Below, in pieces: positions 1 through 6,073 of a DNA stretch of 12,124 nucleotides. The stretch comes from an uncultured Acidimicrobiales bacterium. Its GTDB lineage: Bacteria; Actinomycetota; Acidimicrobiia; Acidimicrobiales; UBA10347. The position numbers were made by a program, and so were the translations under genes. The stretch is taken from positions 1 to 12,124 of the forward strand of contig CALDGN010000268.1 in assembly GCA_937942965.1 (NCBI GenBank), in the 5' to 3' direction. Under the pieces are notes generated by a model. That model saw only the letters and a program-made list of their open reading frames with translations. It ran no database searches and had not been told where the DNA came from. Each line of letters begins with the position of its first letter. Within the stretch, counting starts at the first letter, position 1.

Positions 1-773
1 TGGTGCTCGCCGTCGCCGCGATCGTGGGCCTGGCAGCGCTTCGCAGCACACGCCTTCCCGGTGCACTGCTCCTCGTATTGGCCACGACGGGATTGTCCGC
101 TGCGCTCGGCGGCAACATCTGGGCGACCGTCGGAGACATCCCTCGGATGGTCCCAACACCTCGGCTCCCTGCACTCGATCTCTCGCTGGCGTTGAAGCTG
201 CTGCCGACGGCGGTGATGATCACGCTGATCGGTTCGCTCGAGTCCTTTGCGGTCATCGGCCGCTACGCGAAGCCCAACCACGCCTCAGCCCCGAACCGGG
301 AGCTCGCTGCGCTCGGCACCGCAAACCTCGCGGCTGGTTTGGTCGGCGGTTACCCCGTCACCGGCGGCCTATCCCGGACGGCCGTGAACGCGTCGGCCGG
401 GGCTCAGACCCGACTCGCCGGCGCCATTGCTGCGGTCGGCGTGCTGGCCACGACGGCGTTTCTCACGCCGCTCCTCACTTCGCTTCCCAAGGCCGCGCTC
501 GGCGCCATCATCGTCGTCGCCGTCGCCGGAATGGTCGACGTTCGATCTGGGTTGATGCACCTGCGAACGACGACCCGCTTGCCATTCGCCGTCAGCCTGC
601 TGAGCACCGCGTTGCTCGGCGTGAAGGTCGGCTTGGTTGCGATCGTCGTCGTCTCGCTGTTGTGGGCCCGCACCCGCAACACGATCAAGAACTCCGCCAC
701 GGACACTGGCGGTGCTGAAGAGAACCACCCAGCGACAGATCACCTGTCGCGTCCGACACACACGAAGGCATAG
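1..773 (+). CDS. SulP family anion transporter, C-terminal part (5' end outside window)
   Basis: Secondary anion transporter of the inner membrane, probably for sulfate or a related anion. The reading frame is open at the window edge, so the GTG at position 3 is probably an internal codon and the N-terminal half is missing. Visible residues (counted from position 3) show hydrophobic segments and the typical SulP stretch: ESFAVIGRYAK (80-90), NRELAALGTANLAAGLVGG (98-116) and PVTGGLSRTAVNASAGAQ (118-135). After the last hydrophobic segment, ending near LLWARTR, only about 30 polar residues follow, so the cytoplasmic STAS domain of most SulP proteins is absent. The stop (TAG) is 8 bases before the next gene, so the two are probably co-transcribed. 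The family call is firm. The substrate is inferred from the family and from the sulfur-transport genes downstream; bicarbonate or another anion is possible. Confidence 0.88.
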   Translation, partial: VLAVAAIVGLAALRSTRLPGALLLVLATTGLSAALGGNIWATVGDIPRMVPTPRLPALDLSLALKLLPTAVMITLIGSLESFAVIGRYAKPNHASAPNRELAALGTANLAAGLVGGYPVTGGLSRTAVNASAGAQTRLAGAIAAVGVLATTAFLTPLLTSLPKAALGAIIVVAVAGMVDVRSGLMHLRTTTRLPFAVSLLSTALLGVKVGLVAIVVVSLLWARTRNTIKNSATDTGGAEENHPATDHLSRPTHTKA

Positions 774-781
774 TTTCCTCC

Positions 782-1255
782 ATGTTCGAACTCCTCCCCG
801 ACCGCCTGCCGTGGTGGATCGCAGGGCCAACGCTCGGTGCATTGATCGTCGTGCTCTTCGTGGTCGCGAACCAACCGCTCGGCGCCAGCGGTGCGTACGT
901 CCAAACAAGCGGCTTTCTGCGGCGCCGCACCGGCGTCGCCACCTGGCGGGTCTGGTACTTCGTCGGGATGTTCGCCGGCGGGTTCCTCGCCACGCAGGTG
1001 TTTCGCTCCGGAAGTGACATCCGTTCCGGTTACGACGCACTCCGCGATGCGTTTCCGCTCGGCATCGTGATCCCGCTCGTGTTCGGTGGAGCGATTCTCC
1101 TCGGCTACGGCGCCGGCCTCGCGGGTGGCTGCACGTCGGGACACGGCCTCTGCGGCACGGCCCAACGTTCGAAAGCAAGCGTGGCCGTGACGGCGACCTT
1201 CATGGCGACAGCAATCGCAACCACTGCGGTGCTGCAGCTGGTGACGCCGCTATGA
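782..1255 (+). CDS. YeeE/YedE (DUF395) family membrane protein, PmpA-like first half
   Basis: Small integral membrane protein (157 aa) of the YeeE/YedE family, whose members take up thiosulfate or other sulfur compounds; PmpA/PmpB are the split, half-size form. Hydrophobic segments lie near residues 11-30, 57-72, 92-112 and 133-153. The family signature GGCTSGHGLCG is at residues 115-125, with Cys117 and Cys124; in full-length homologues the equivalent cysteine lies on the transport path. The ATG at 782 follows the SulP stop by 8 bases without a purine-rich Shine-Dalgarno site, so translation may be coupled to the gene before it. The stop overlaps the next start in an ATGA at 1252-1255, as expected for two halves of one transporter made in equal amounts. 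Family assignment is good; the exact substrate (thiosulfate, sulfide or persulfide) cannot be read from the sequence. Confidence 0.87.
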   Translation: MFELLPDRLPWWIAGPTLGALIVVLFVVANQPLGASGAYVQTSGFLRRRTGVATWRVWYFVGMFAGGFLATQVFRSGSDIRSGYDALRDAFPLGIVIPLVFGGAILLGYGAGLAGGCTSGHGLCGTAQRSKASVAVTATFMATAIATTAVLQLVTPL

Positions 1256-1731
1256 GCACGACTACCGCGCACCCGGTGCGACAGCAGCGCCAACTCAATG
1301 CCATCGGGCTCCTCACCGGGGCCCTATTCGGCGGCATCCTCGCCGGCGCCAACCTGCATGAGTTCGACTCGATCCACTCGTTCCTGCGACTCGACGATCT
1401 GTACATCGCCTGGTTCATGGGCTCCGCCATCGCCGTGTCAGCACCGATCCTCTGGTGGCTCGAACGCCGCGGCACGGACACACCGCTCGGCGGGCGCCTC
1501 GCGCTATCCCGTGCGAAACCCGAGGCCCATCACGTCAAGGGCGGCGCGATCTTTGGTCTCGGCTGGGCGATTGCGGGGACCTGCCCAGCGCCCGCGCTCG
1601 TGATGGTTTCGTCCGGCGCTCTCCTGGGATTGGTCGCCATCGCCGGCATCTTCCTCGGCTTGCATCTGCGTGAACGCCAAGCGATGCGTGAGCTCGTGGA
1701 CCTCACCGAACGAGTACCTGTTCGCAACTGA
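1252..1731 (+). CDS. YeeE/YedE-type membrane protein, PmpB-like second half (DUF6691-like)
   Basis: Second half-transporter (159 aa), the partner of the preceding gene. Hydrophobic segments lie near residues 17-34, 50-70, 96-112 and 117-137. The signature GLGWAIAGTCPAP is at residues 102-114 with Cys111, matching the second conserved cysteine block of full-length YeeE/YedE proteins. The first block sits in the upstream protein, so together they would rebuild one complete transporter. The start ATG overlaps the upstream stop by four bases, giving translational coupling. The C-terminus is short and charged (RERQAMRELVD). Known for the family: membrane uptake of reduced sulfur compounds. Inferred: the two proteins act as a heteromer and with the SulP protein encoded just upstream. 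Confidence 0.86.
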   Translation: MSTTTAHPVRQQRQLNAIGLLTGALFGGILAGANLHEFDSIHSFLRLDDLYIAWFMGSAIAVSAPILWWLERRGTDTPLGGRLALSRAKPEAHHVKGGAIFGLGWAIAGTCPAPALVMVSSGALLGLVAIAGIFLGLHLRERQAMRELVDLTERVPVRN

Positions 1732-1751
1732 CACACCACTACGGTCAGGGC

Positions 1752-2648
1752 GTGACCAAGGATCTCAAGTTCGGATGGCTGTCACCGGTCATCGGTAACC
1801 GTTGGAGCGATCATCAACCGATCGTGATGTACCAGGAGCGCAACGTGCTCCCCGAGGCGCTCCCCCACTTCGATTCGCTGTGGATCGCCGACCACTTCTA
1901 TGGCTTCGACGCCAAGACAGACCCCTTCCTCGAAGCGTGGACGACGCTCACCTGGATGGCGGCCAAGTTCCCCGACGTCATGCTGTGCCATCACGTGCTG
2001 GGGGTCGGCTACCGGCCACCGGCGCTGACCGCCAAGATGGCGGCGACGCTGCAGGTCCTGTCGGACAATCGGTTCATTCTCGGCATCGGTGCCGGTTGGC
2101 GTGGCGATGAGTACGAGGCGTACGGCTACGACTTCCCGAAGCCGTCGATCCGCTTCGGTCAACTCGACGAGATGCTGCAGATCTGCAAGCTGATGTGGAC
2201 CGAAGACGAACCTTCGTTCACGGGCGAGCATTTCTCGATCGATGGCGCATCGGCGCCGCCGCTTCCAAGCGTCGTGCCGCCGATCTGTATCGGGGCGAGC
2301 GGCGAGAAGATCGGCCTGCCACTCGCTGGCCGGCACGCGGATATTTGGAATGGGTTCGCCCGCGGCGAGGGCGACTGGAAAGACATCTGGCGCCGCAAGC
2401 TCGACATCGTCATGACGTCGGCGGCCGACGCCGGGCGTGATCCGGGCGCGATCGACGTCTCGACCACGCTCGAGCGGAGCCTCCCCGAAGACGATGCGGC
2501 TGCTGAGCAGATGCTCGAAGAGCTGTCGGTCTGGGTTGAGCTGGGTGCCAACTACTTCGTGATGGACTTCGGCCATCCGCCGACCGCCGAACACGTCCCC
2601 CGCTTCGTCGAACAAGTCATGACCCCCCTCCGCAACCAAGCCACCTGA
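1752..2648 (+). CDS. LLM class (luciferase-like) flavin/F420-dependent oxidoreductase
   Basis: Cytoplasmic TIM-barrel oxidoreductase of the luciferase-like monooxygenase superfamily (298 aa, usual length). Family hallmarks: FDSLWIADHFYG near residues 40-51, HVLGVGYRPPALTAKMAATL at 81-100, the strongly typical GIGAGWRGDEYEAYG at 111-125, and FTGEHFSIDGA at 156-166, followed by a PP-I-IGASG segment near 176-184. This pattern is closest to actinobacterial F420-dependent LLM enzymes rather than true bacterial luciferase, but FMN use cannot be excluded. The start is GTG at 1752, with only a weak AGGG upstream. It lies 20 bases after the PmpB-like gene on the same strand, so it probably shares the transcript. 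The substrate is unknown. Some LLM enzymes (SsuD-type) release sulfite from alkanesulfonates, so a role in sulfur scavenging is possible from context only. Confidence 0.88.
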   Translation: MTKDLKFGWLSPVIGNRWSDHQPIVMYQERNVLPEALPHFDSLWIADHFYGFDAKTDPFLEAWTTLTWMAAKFPDVMLCHHVLGVGYRPPALTAKMAATLQVLSDNRFILGIGAGWRGDEYEAYGYDFPKPSIRFGQLDEMLQICKLMWTEDEPSFTGEHFSIDGASAPPLPSVVPPICIGASGEKIGLPLAGRHADIWNGFARGEGDWKDIWRRKLDIVMTSAADAGRDPGAIDVSTTLERSLPEDDAAAEQMLEELSVWVELGANYFVMDFGHPPTAEHVPRFVEQVMTPLRNQAT

Positions 2649-2681
2649 TCCTCTCGTTCCGCGCGCGCTCTCCTGAAGCGG

Positions 2682-2705
2682 GAGTTTTGGCGCCAGCCAA
2701 AACTC
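2682..2705. terminator. Perfect 10-bp hairpin after the oxidoreductase gene
   Basis: The arm GAGTTTTGGC (2682-2691) pairs perfectly with GCCAAAACTC (2696-2705) around the loop GCCA, starting 34 bases after the LLM stop. The flanks CCGCGC (2659-2664) and GCGCGG (2711-2716) can add an outer stem. The hairpin is symmetric and could end transcripts from both the + strand operon and the - strand small gene. No U-run follows directly, so this is a hairpin candidate rather than a textbook intrinsic terminator; it may instead be part of a structured repeat. Confidence 0.5.
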
Positions 2706-2738
2706 GGTTAGCGCGGAGGCCGTCAGGCCGACGAGCGA

Positions 2739-2764
2739 CGGGACCCCCATTGCTGGAGGTCCCG
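2739..2764 (+). terminator. Second hairpin, followed by T-rich DNA
   Basis: CGGGACC (2739-2745) pairs with GGTCCCG (2758-2764), and two inner C-G pairs can form beyond a mismatch. Downstream on the + strand the DNA is T/G-rich (TATTTTGTTGTGTTGTG, 2778-2794), which fits a backup terminator for the 1-2648 operon facing the convergent small gene at 2830-3000. Confidence 0.45.
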
Positions 2765-2791
2765 CTTGTGGCGCTGGTATTTTGTTGTGTT

Positions 2792-2855
2792 GTGCGCTGA
2801 TTGCTCAGCGCGCGAGCCGTGTCCCCGGCTCACTCATCGAGTGGTAACCACTCGA
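2792..2855. other. Three consecutive hairpins at the 3' end of the small - strand gene
   Basis: Three inverted repeats follow one another with gaps of 2 and 5 bases: GCGCTGA / TCAGCGC (2794-2800 / 2805-2811, loop TTGC); GAGCC / GGCTC (2814-2818 / 2827-2831); and TCGAGTGG / CCACTCGA (2837-2844 / 2848-2855, loop TAA). The first lies beyond the stop codon of the small - strand gene, the second reaches into that stop, and the third lies within its last codons. They may form a 3'-end structure or terminator for that mRNA. Function is inferred only. Confidence 0.4.
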
Positions 2856-3000
2856 GATCTAGATCGTGCTCAAGGCTGCGCCGTTGACGCACGCCGAGAG
2901 CAACAAGGCCGCCGATGACGATCAGGAGCGTGGCGAACACCAGAATCCCGAGGGGATTCGAGGTTGCCGAGACCTGATCGGTAGTGGCGGCGAAGAGCAT
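2830..3000 (-). CDS. Small single-pass membrane protein, unknown family (56-57 aa)
   Basis: Short open frame on the - strand ending in TGA at 2830-2832. I do not recognise the family. The protein begins MLFAATTDQVSATSNP, has one clear hydrophobic helix (about residues 17-37, LGILVFATLLIVIGGLVALGV), then a basic RQRR and an acidic tail ending in EWLPLDE. By the positive-inside rule the N-terminus should face outside and the tail the cytoplasm. Two ATGs are adjacent (3003-3001 and 3000-2998). An AGGG motif lies 2 bases before the first and 5 before the second, so the second is preferred; the first would give 57 aa. Codon third positions are mostly G/C, as in neighbouring genes. It is convergent with the oxidoreductase and divergent from the VWA lipoprotein gene (about 150 bases apart). 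The clean membrane-protein layout supports a real gene; there is no direct evidence of expression. Confidence 0.66.
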   Translation of the reverse strand: MLFAATTDQVSATSNPLGILVFATLLIVIGGLVALGVRQRRSLEHDLDLEWLPLDE

Positions 3001-3115
3001 CATGTCCCTGTTTCTGTCGGCGTCGTGGGGGTCCTTTTGGAGTGGTTCCTGCGAATATGGGACTCATGGCCCGATCCCTCTGGACCCCTACCTCTCAGGA
3101 TTTCTCGGTGTCTCG

Positions 3116-3142
3116 GGAACCAGCAGGAGGTCGCTGCACGTC
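3116..3142 (+). promoter_or_regulatory. Candidate ECF-sigma promoter for the VWA lipoprotein gene
   Basis: GGAACC (3116-3121) is followed after 17 bases by CGTC (3139-3142), the layout of actinobacterial ECF sigma promoters (GGAAC, 16-18 bases, CGTT/CGTC-like). The expected transcription start is about 7-10 bases further on, at or next to the A of the ATG at 3152, which would make the mRNA leaderless. This agrees with the lack of a Shine-Dalgarno site at usable distance: the only GGAGG (3126-3130) is 21 bases from the ATG and lies in the promoter spacer. Both motifs are short and could occur by chance. The rest of the gap from 3004 shows no other clear signal. Confidence 0.35.
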
Positions 3143-3151
3143 TGATCCAAC

Positions 3152-4981
3152 ATGACGCACACACCTGCCTCCGACAGCCGGTTGTTTCGCCGGCTCCTGA
3201 TCTGCCTGTTGACGCTCGCCTTGCTCGCTACCGCTTGCGGTGGAGCCGACGACGCCGTCGACAGCGTGACCGACGCCGCCAGCGATGCCGGTGACGATGC
3301 GGCCGACGCGGTCGAAGACACCGCCTCGGAGCCAGTCGAGTTGCGCGTCGATGACGACGCGGCGATGGACGACGAAGACGCGATGGTGGATGACAGCTTC
3401 GGAGATGCCGTCGAGGAAGACGACGCGATGGACGAAGAGGAAGCGATGGACGACAGTGACACGTCGTCGGCCGCCCCCGCGCCCACCCCGGCTGCCGAGG
3501 GGCGCCTCGATAACGAGGCTGCGACCGACGCGGAAGCGCCCGAAGACGACGGCGATGCCGAGGGCTTGTTCGTTGATCCCGAGATCGAGCCAATCCGCCC
3601 CGAGCCGACGCCCGACCGTCTCGAGGACAACCGGTTCACCGACTACGGCTACCGCCGCTTCATCGATGCGGGCGAAGACCCGCTGTCAACTTTTGCCCTC
3701 GACGTCGACACGGGTAGCTACACGGTTGTGCGCCGCTGGTTGAACGAAGGCGTCATGCCTCCACCCGAGGCCGTGCGTGTCGAAGAGTTCATCAACTGGT
3801 TCGACTACGACTACGACGTTCCTCGCCGTGGCCTCGAAGTCACCGTCGACGGTGGACCGTCACCATTCGACGACGAGAACATCCTGGTCCGAGTCGGCGT
3901 GCAGGCCGAGGTCGTCGCCGACAACGAGCGCCCACCCGTCTCGCTGACCTTCATCGTCGACACCAGCGGTTCGATGGACCGTGACGATCGCCTCGGCCTG
4001 GTTCGGGAATCACTCCACACGCTGGTCGACGAACTCGATGACGACGACCGTGTTGCCATCGTCGTCTACTCGAACGATTCCGGCGTGCTGCTCAAGCCGA
4101 CCGAGGTCCGCAACGAGCGTCGCATCCACGATGCGATCGACGAGCTCCGCCCCGGCGGTTCGACCAACCTCGAGTCCGGTCTGCGTGAGGGCTACCAGCT
4201 CGCCGCCGAGGCCTTCCGCGCCGACGGCATCAACCGGGTGATCATCGCCAGCGACGGCGTCGCCAACGCCGGCGTCACCGATGAGCGTGAGCTCAGCCGC
4301 TTCATCCGAGGCTACGCCGACGAGGGCATTCAGCTCGTCACCGTTGGCTACGGCATGGGCAACTTCAACGACACGATGATGGAACAGCTCGCCGACAATG
4401 GCGATGGCTTCTACGCCTACGTCGACTCGGCTGACGAGGCTGAGCGCCTGTTCGAAGATGAGCTGACGTCGACCTTGGTCACCGCAGCGATCGACGCCAA
4501 GATCCAGGTCGAGTTCGACCCCGACGTCGTCGACGAGTACCGCTTGATCGGTTTCGAGAACCGTGGCGTTCGCGACAGCGACTTCCGCAACGACAACGTC
4601 GATGCGGGCGAACTCGGTGCTGGCCACCAGGTGACAGCGATGTACGAAGTCACGCTGCGCCGGGGCGTCACCCTCGATGATCGGGGCGACATCGGCGAAG
4701 TCTTCTTGCGCTGGGAAGATCCTCAGACCCGTGAAGTCATCGAGATCGACGAAGACATCGACCTGCGTGACATCGAGCCGACCTGGGGTGACACCACCGT
4801 CGACTTCCAGCTCGCCACCGTGGTCACCGCCTTCGGTGAAGTCATGCGAGACAACCCCTACGCCGACGATGTGAACCTGTCGAACATCCACGTCGAAGCC
4901 GGCCGGGTTGCCGACAAGATCAATGCCGACAAGGTCGACGAGCTTGTCGGACTGCTGGAGATCGCTCGCCGGGTCTACTGA
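3152..4981 (+). CDS. YfbK-like von Willebrand factor A domain lipoprotein
   Basis: Exported lipoprotein of 609 aa. The N-terminus has arginines, a hydrophobic stretch (LLICLLTLALLATAC) and a lipobox with Cys29, so it should be lipid-anchored outside the membrane. Residues 30-150 are a low-complexity, very acidic Asp/Glu/Ala linker. Residues about 160-225 match the conserved region before the VWA domain in YfbK proteins (STFALDVDTGSYTVVRRW, then VEEFINWFDYDY). The VWA domain begins near 263 and has a complete metal-binding MIDAS: Asp270, Ser272 and Ser274 of DTSGS, Thr338, and Asp368 in ASDGV. From about 445 the sequence matches the C-terminal YfbK (DUF3520) domain. The family is thought to bind protein ligands through a divalent cation; its cellular role is poorly known. 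An in-frame TGA at 3143 fixes ATG 3152 as the first start. No partner genes are adjacent, so the ligand cannot be guessed. Confidence 0.9.
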   Translation: MTHTPASDSRLFRRLLICLLTLALLATACGGADDAVDSVTDAASDAGDDAADAVEDTASEPVELRVDDDAAMDDEDAMVDDSFGDAVEEDDAMDEEEAMDDSDTSSAAPAPTPAAEGRLDNEAATDAEAPEDDGDAEGLFVDPEIEPIRPEPTPDRLEDNRFTDYGYRRFIDAGEDPLSTFALDVDTGSYTVVRRWLNEGVMPPPEAVRVEEFINWFDYDYDVPRRGLEVTVDGGPSPFDDENILVRVGVQAEVVADNERPPVSLTFIVDTSGSMDRDDRLGLVRESLHTLVDELDDDDRVAIVVYSNDSGVLLKPTEVRNERRIHDAIDELRPGGSTNLESGLREGYQLAAEAFRADGINRVIIASDGVANAGVTDERELSRFIRGYADEGIQLVTVGYGMGNFNDTMMEQLADNGDGFYAYVDSADEAERLFEDELTSTLVTAAIDAKIQVEFDPDVVDEYRLIGFENRGVRDSDFRNDNVDAGELGAGHQVTAMYEVTLRRGVTLDDRGDIGEVFLRWEDPQTREVIEIDEDIDLRDIEPTWGDTTVDFQLATVVTAFGEVMRDNPYADDVNLSNIHVEAGRVADKINADKVDELVGLLEIARRVY

Positions 4982-5076
4982 ACAGGCGATCGGCTTCTGT
5001 CACCCAGGCGTCAGTTTGAGACATTTATCTAGACTTGTTCCAACGGCAGCTGTACGGTGACGGCAGCCACGCAGAG

Positions 5077-5115
5077 ACGGGCAATCACTCCCTACCCCGG
5101 CCGGTGATTGCCCGT
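5077..5115. terminator. Strong bidirectional terminator between convergent genes
   Basis: ACGGGCAATCAC (5077-5088) pairs perfectly with GTGATTGCCCGT (5104-5115) around a 15-base loop, followed on the + strand by the pyrimidine-rich TCTCTTC. It lies 95 bases after the VWA gene stop and 22 bases beyond the stop of the convergent patatin gene, so it can serve both. The rest of the 4982-5137 gap contains an AT-richer patch (about 5013-5040) but no gene that I can support. Confidence 0.7.
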
Positions 5116-5137
5116 TCTCTTCGTGTGTTCAGGCGAG

Positions 5138-5992
5138 CTACCGGCGCAGCGCCGCAAGGGCGATGCTCTCGGCCCGCTCCACGATTCGAGGACCGATCTC
5201 TCGGTTCGTTCGTGGGTAGCCATCCGCCAGCTCGACGACGTCAGCGGTCGGCTCGATCATGACTACCTCGACGTCGTCATTACGCAGCGCATCGGCCTCG
5301 TGGTCGAGTTGGCGACGACTCCGGATTCGGACGGGGCCTCGGCCCGGGCGGGTCATCGGCGAGGAAATGATCACCCGACGGAGACCCCGTCCCACGAGCA
5401 GGTCAGCGTTCGTCGCCGAGGCAACCGCTCCGTCGATGTAGCGCTCGCTACCGATCGTGCGGGGCGCGAACATCGCAGGCACTGCAGCCGAGGCCTCCAT
5501 CGCATCGTGCACATCGAGGCCGTACGCATGATCCCAGGCAACCCGGCGACCATCTTCGAGACTCACCGCGGTGATGATCAGGTTCTGAGGCCAGCGGGCG
5601 GGTGCGGGGAAGCGCCGAAGGGATCCGGTTGGAAACGGACCCGCAGGCAGCAGCCCGACGAAGGCCCGGAAACCGGCGGCCGGCCCCGGACGCAGGACAA
5701 GGCTCGGTGCCATCGGTCGCAGCCATCGGCGGATGCTGCGTAGCTCACCCCGCAGGCGCTGCATCTCTTGCATGGTCGCCTCGTCGGGCGGCGTAACGAT
5801 GATGTCGAGAATCTCTTCGACCGAAGCGCCCGATGACAGCGAGACCGCCATCGCAGCGCCGGCAGACGTCCCGACGACAGCACGAGCGTCTCGGATCTCA
5901 AGGCCGAGCTCGGAGCGGATCGCCCGCATCACGCCCAGATGCCAGGCCCAACCGAATGCGCCGCCAGCGCCGAGGACGATCCCGGTCAACAT
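5138..5992 (-). CDS. Patatin-like phospholipase family protein
   Basis: Predicted serine lipid acyl hydrolase of the patatin/RssA type (284 aa). The glycine-rich oxyanion-hole motif GAGGAFG is at residues 8-14, the nucleophile motif GTSAG at 41-45 (Ser43), and the second catalytic residue in the DGA motif at 187-189 (Asp187), so the Ser-Asp dyad is complete. There is no signal peptide; it should be cytoplasmic or peripheral to the membrane. The start ATG has no strong Shine-Dalgarno site. It lies 81 bases downstream of thiQ on the same strand and might receive read-through from the thiamine operon, but nothing in its function links it to thiamine. The substrate (phospholipid, lysophospholipid or other acyl ester) cannot be read from the sequence. 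Confidence 0.88.
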   Translation of the reverse strand: MLTGIVLGAGGAFGWAWHLGVMRAIRSELGLEIRDARAVVGTSAGAAMAVSLSSGASVEEILDIIVTPPDEATMQEMQRLRGELRSIRRWLRPMAPSLVLRPGPAAGFRAFVGLLPAGPFPTGSLRRFPAPARWPQNLIITAVSLEDGRRVAWDHAYGLDVHDAMEASAAVPAMFAPRTIGSERYIDGAVASATNADLLVGRGLRRVIISSPMTRPGRGPVRIRSRRQLDHEADALRNDDVEVVMIEPTADVVELADGYPRTNREIGPRIVERAESIALAALRR

Positions 5993-6051
5993 GCGCTTCG
6001 CCCAAGGCTGAGGCGGTCAGGAGTTCGTGCGAACATCAGAGCAGCACGCTA

Positions 6052-6066
6052 GGCGGCCTGTCCGCC
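6052..6066 (-). terminator. Weak GC-rich hairpin after thiQ
   Basis: GGCGG (6052-6056) pairs with CCGCC (6062-6066) around a 5-base loop, 8 bases beyond the thiQ stop. It has no U-run and only five pairs, so it is at best a weak terminator or processing site at the end of the thiamine operon. The remaining gap to the patatin gene shows only a short GTTC/GAAC inverted repeat (6023-6034). Confidence 0.25.
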
Positions 6067-6073
6067 GTTGCGC

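Noticed and set aside
1782..2750. 322-aa open frame on the - strand opposite the oxidoreductase gene
   Set aside because: It lies in the shadow of a well-matched LLM gene, gives an Arg-rich low-quality protein and runs through the hairpin gap; such frames are common in high-GC DNA.
2866..3294. 142-aa + strand open frame crossing the 2649-3151 gap into the VWA gene
   Set aside because: It overlaps the VWA start in another frame, lacks hydrophobic or domain features, and the - strand of the same DNA encodes a sensible membrane protein.
4010..4891. 293-aa open frame on the - strand inside the VWA gene
   Set aside because: Its Val/Asp-rich text is the mirror of acidic codons in the real gene, which has intact MIDAS motifs; no separate start signals.
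5013..5040. AT-richer patch as a promoter for a small RNA ending at the 5077-5115 hairpin
   Set aside because: TTGAGA and TAGACT-like hexamers are present but only 9 bases apart, with no pair at 16-18 base spacing.
6023..6034. GTTCGTGCGAAC as a possible LexA (SOS) box
   Set aside because: The actinobacterial box has GAAC first and GTTC last; here the halves are reversed, leaving only a short chance palindrome.
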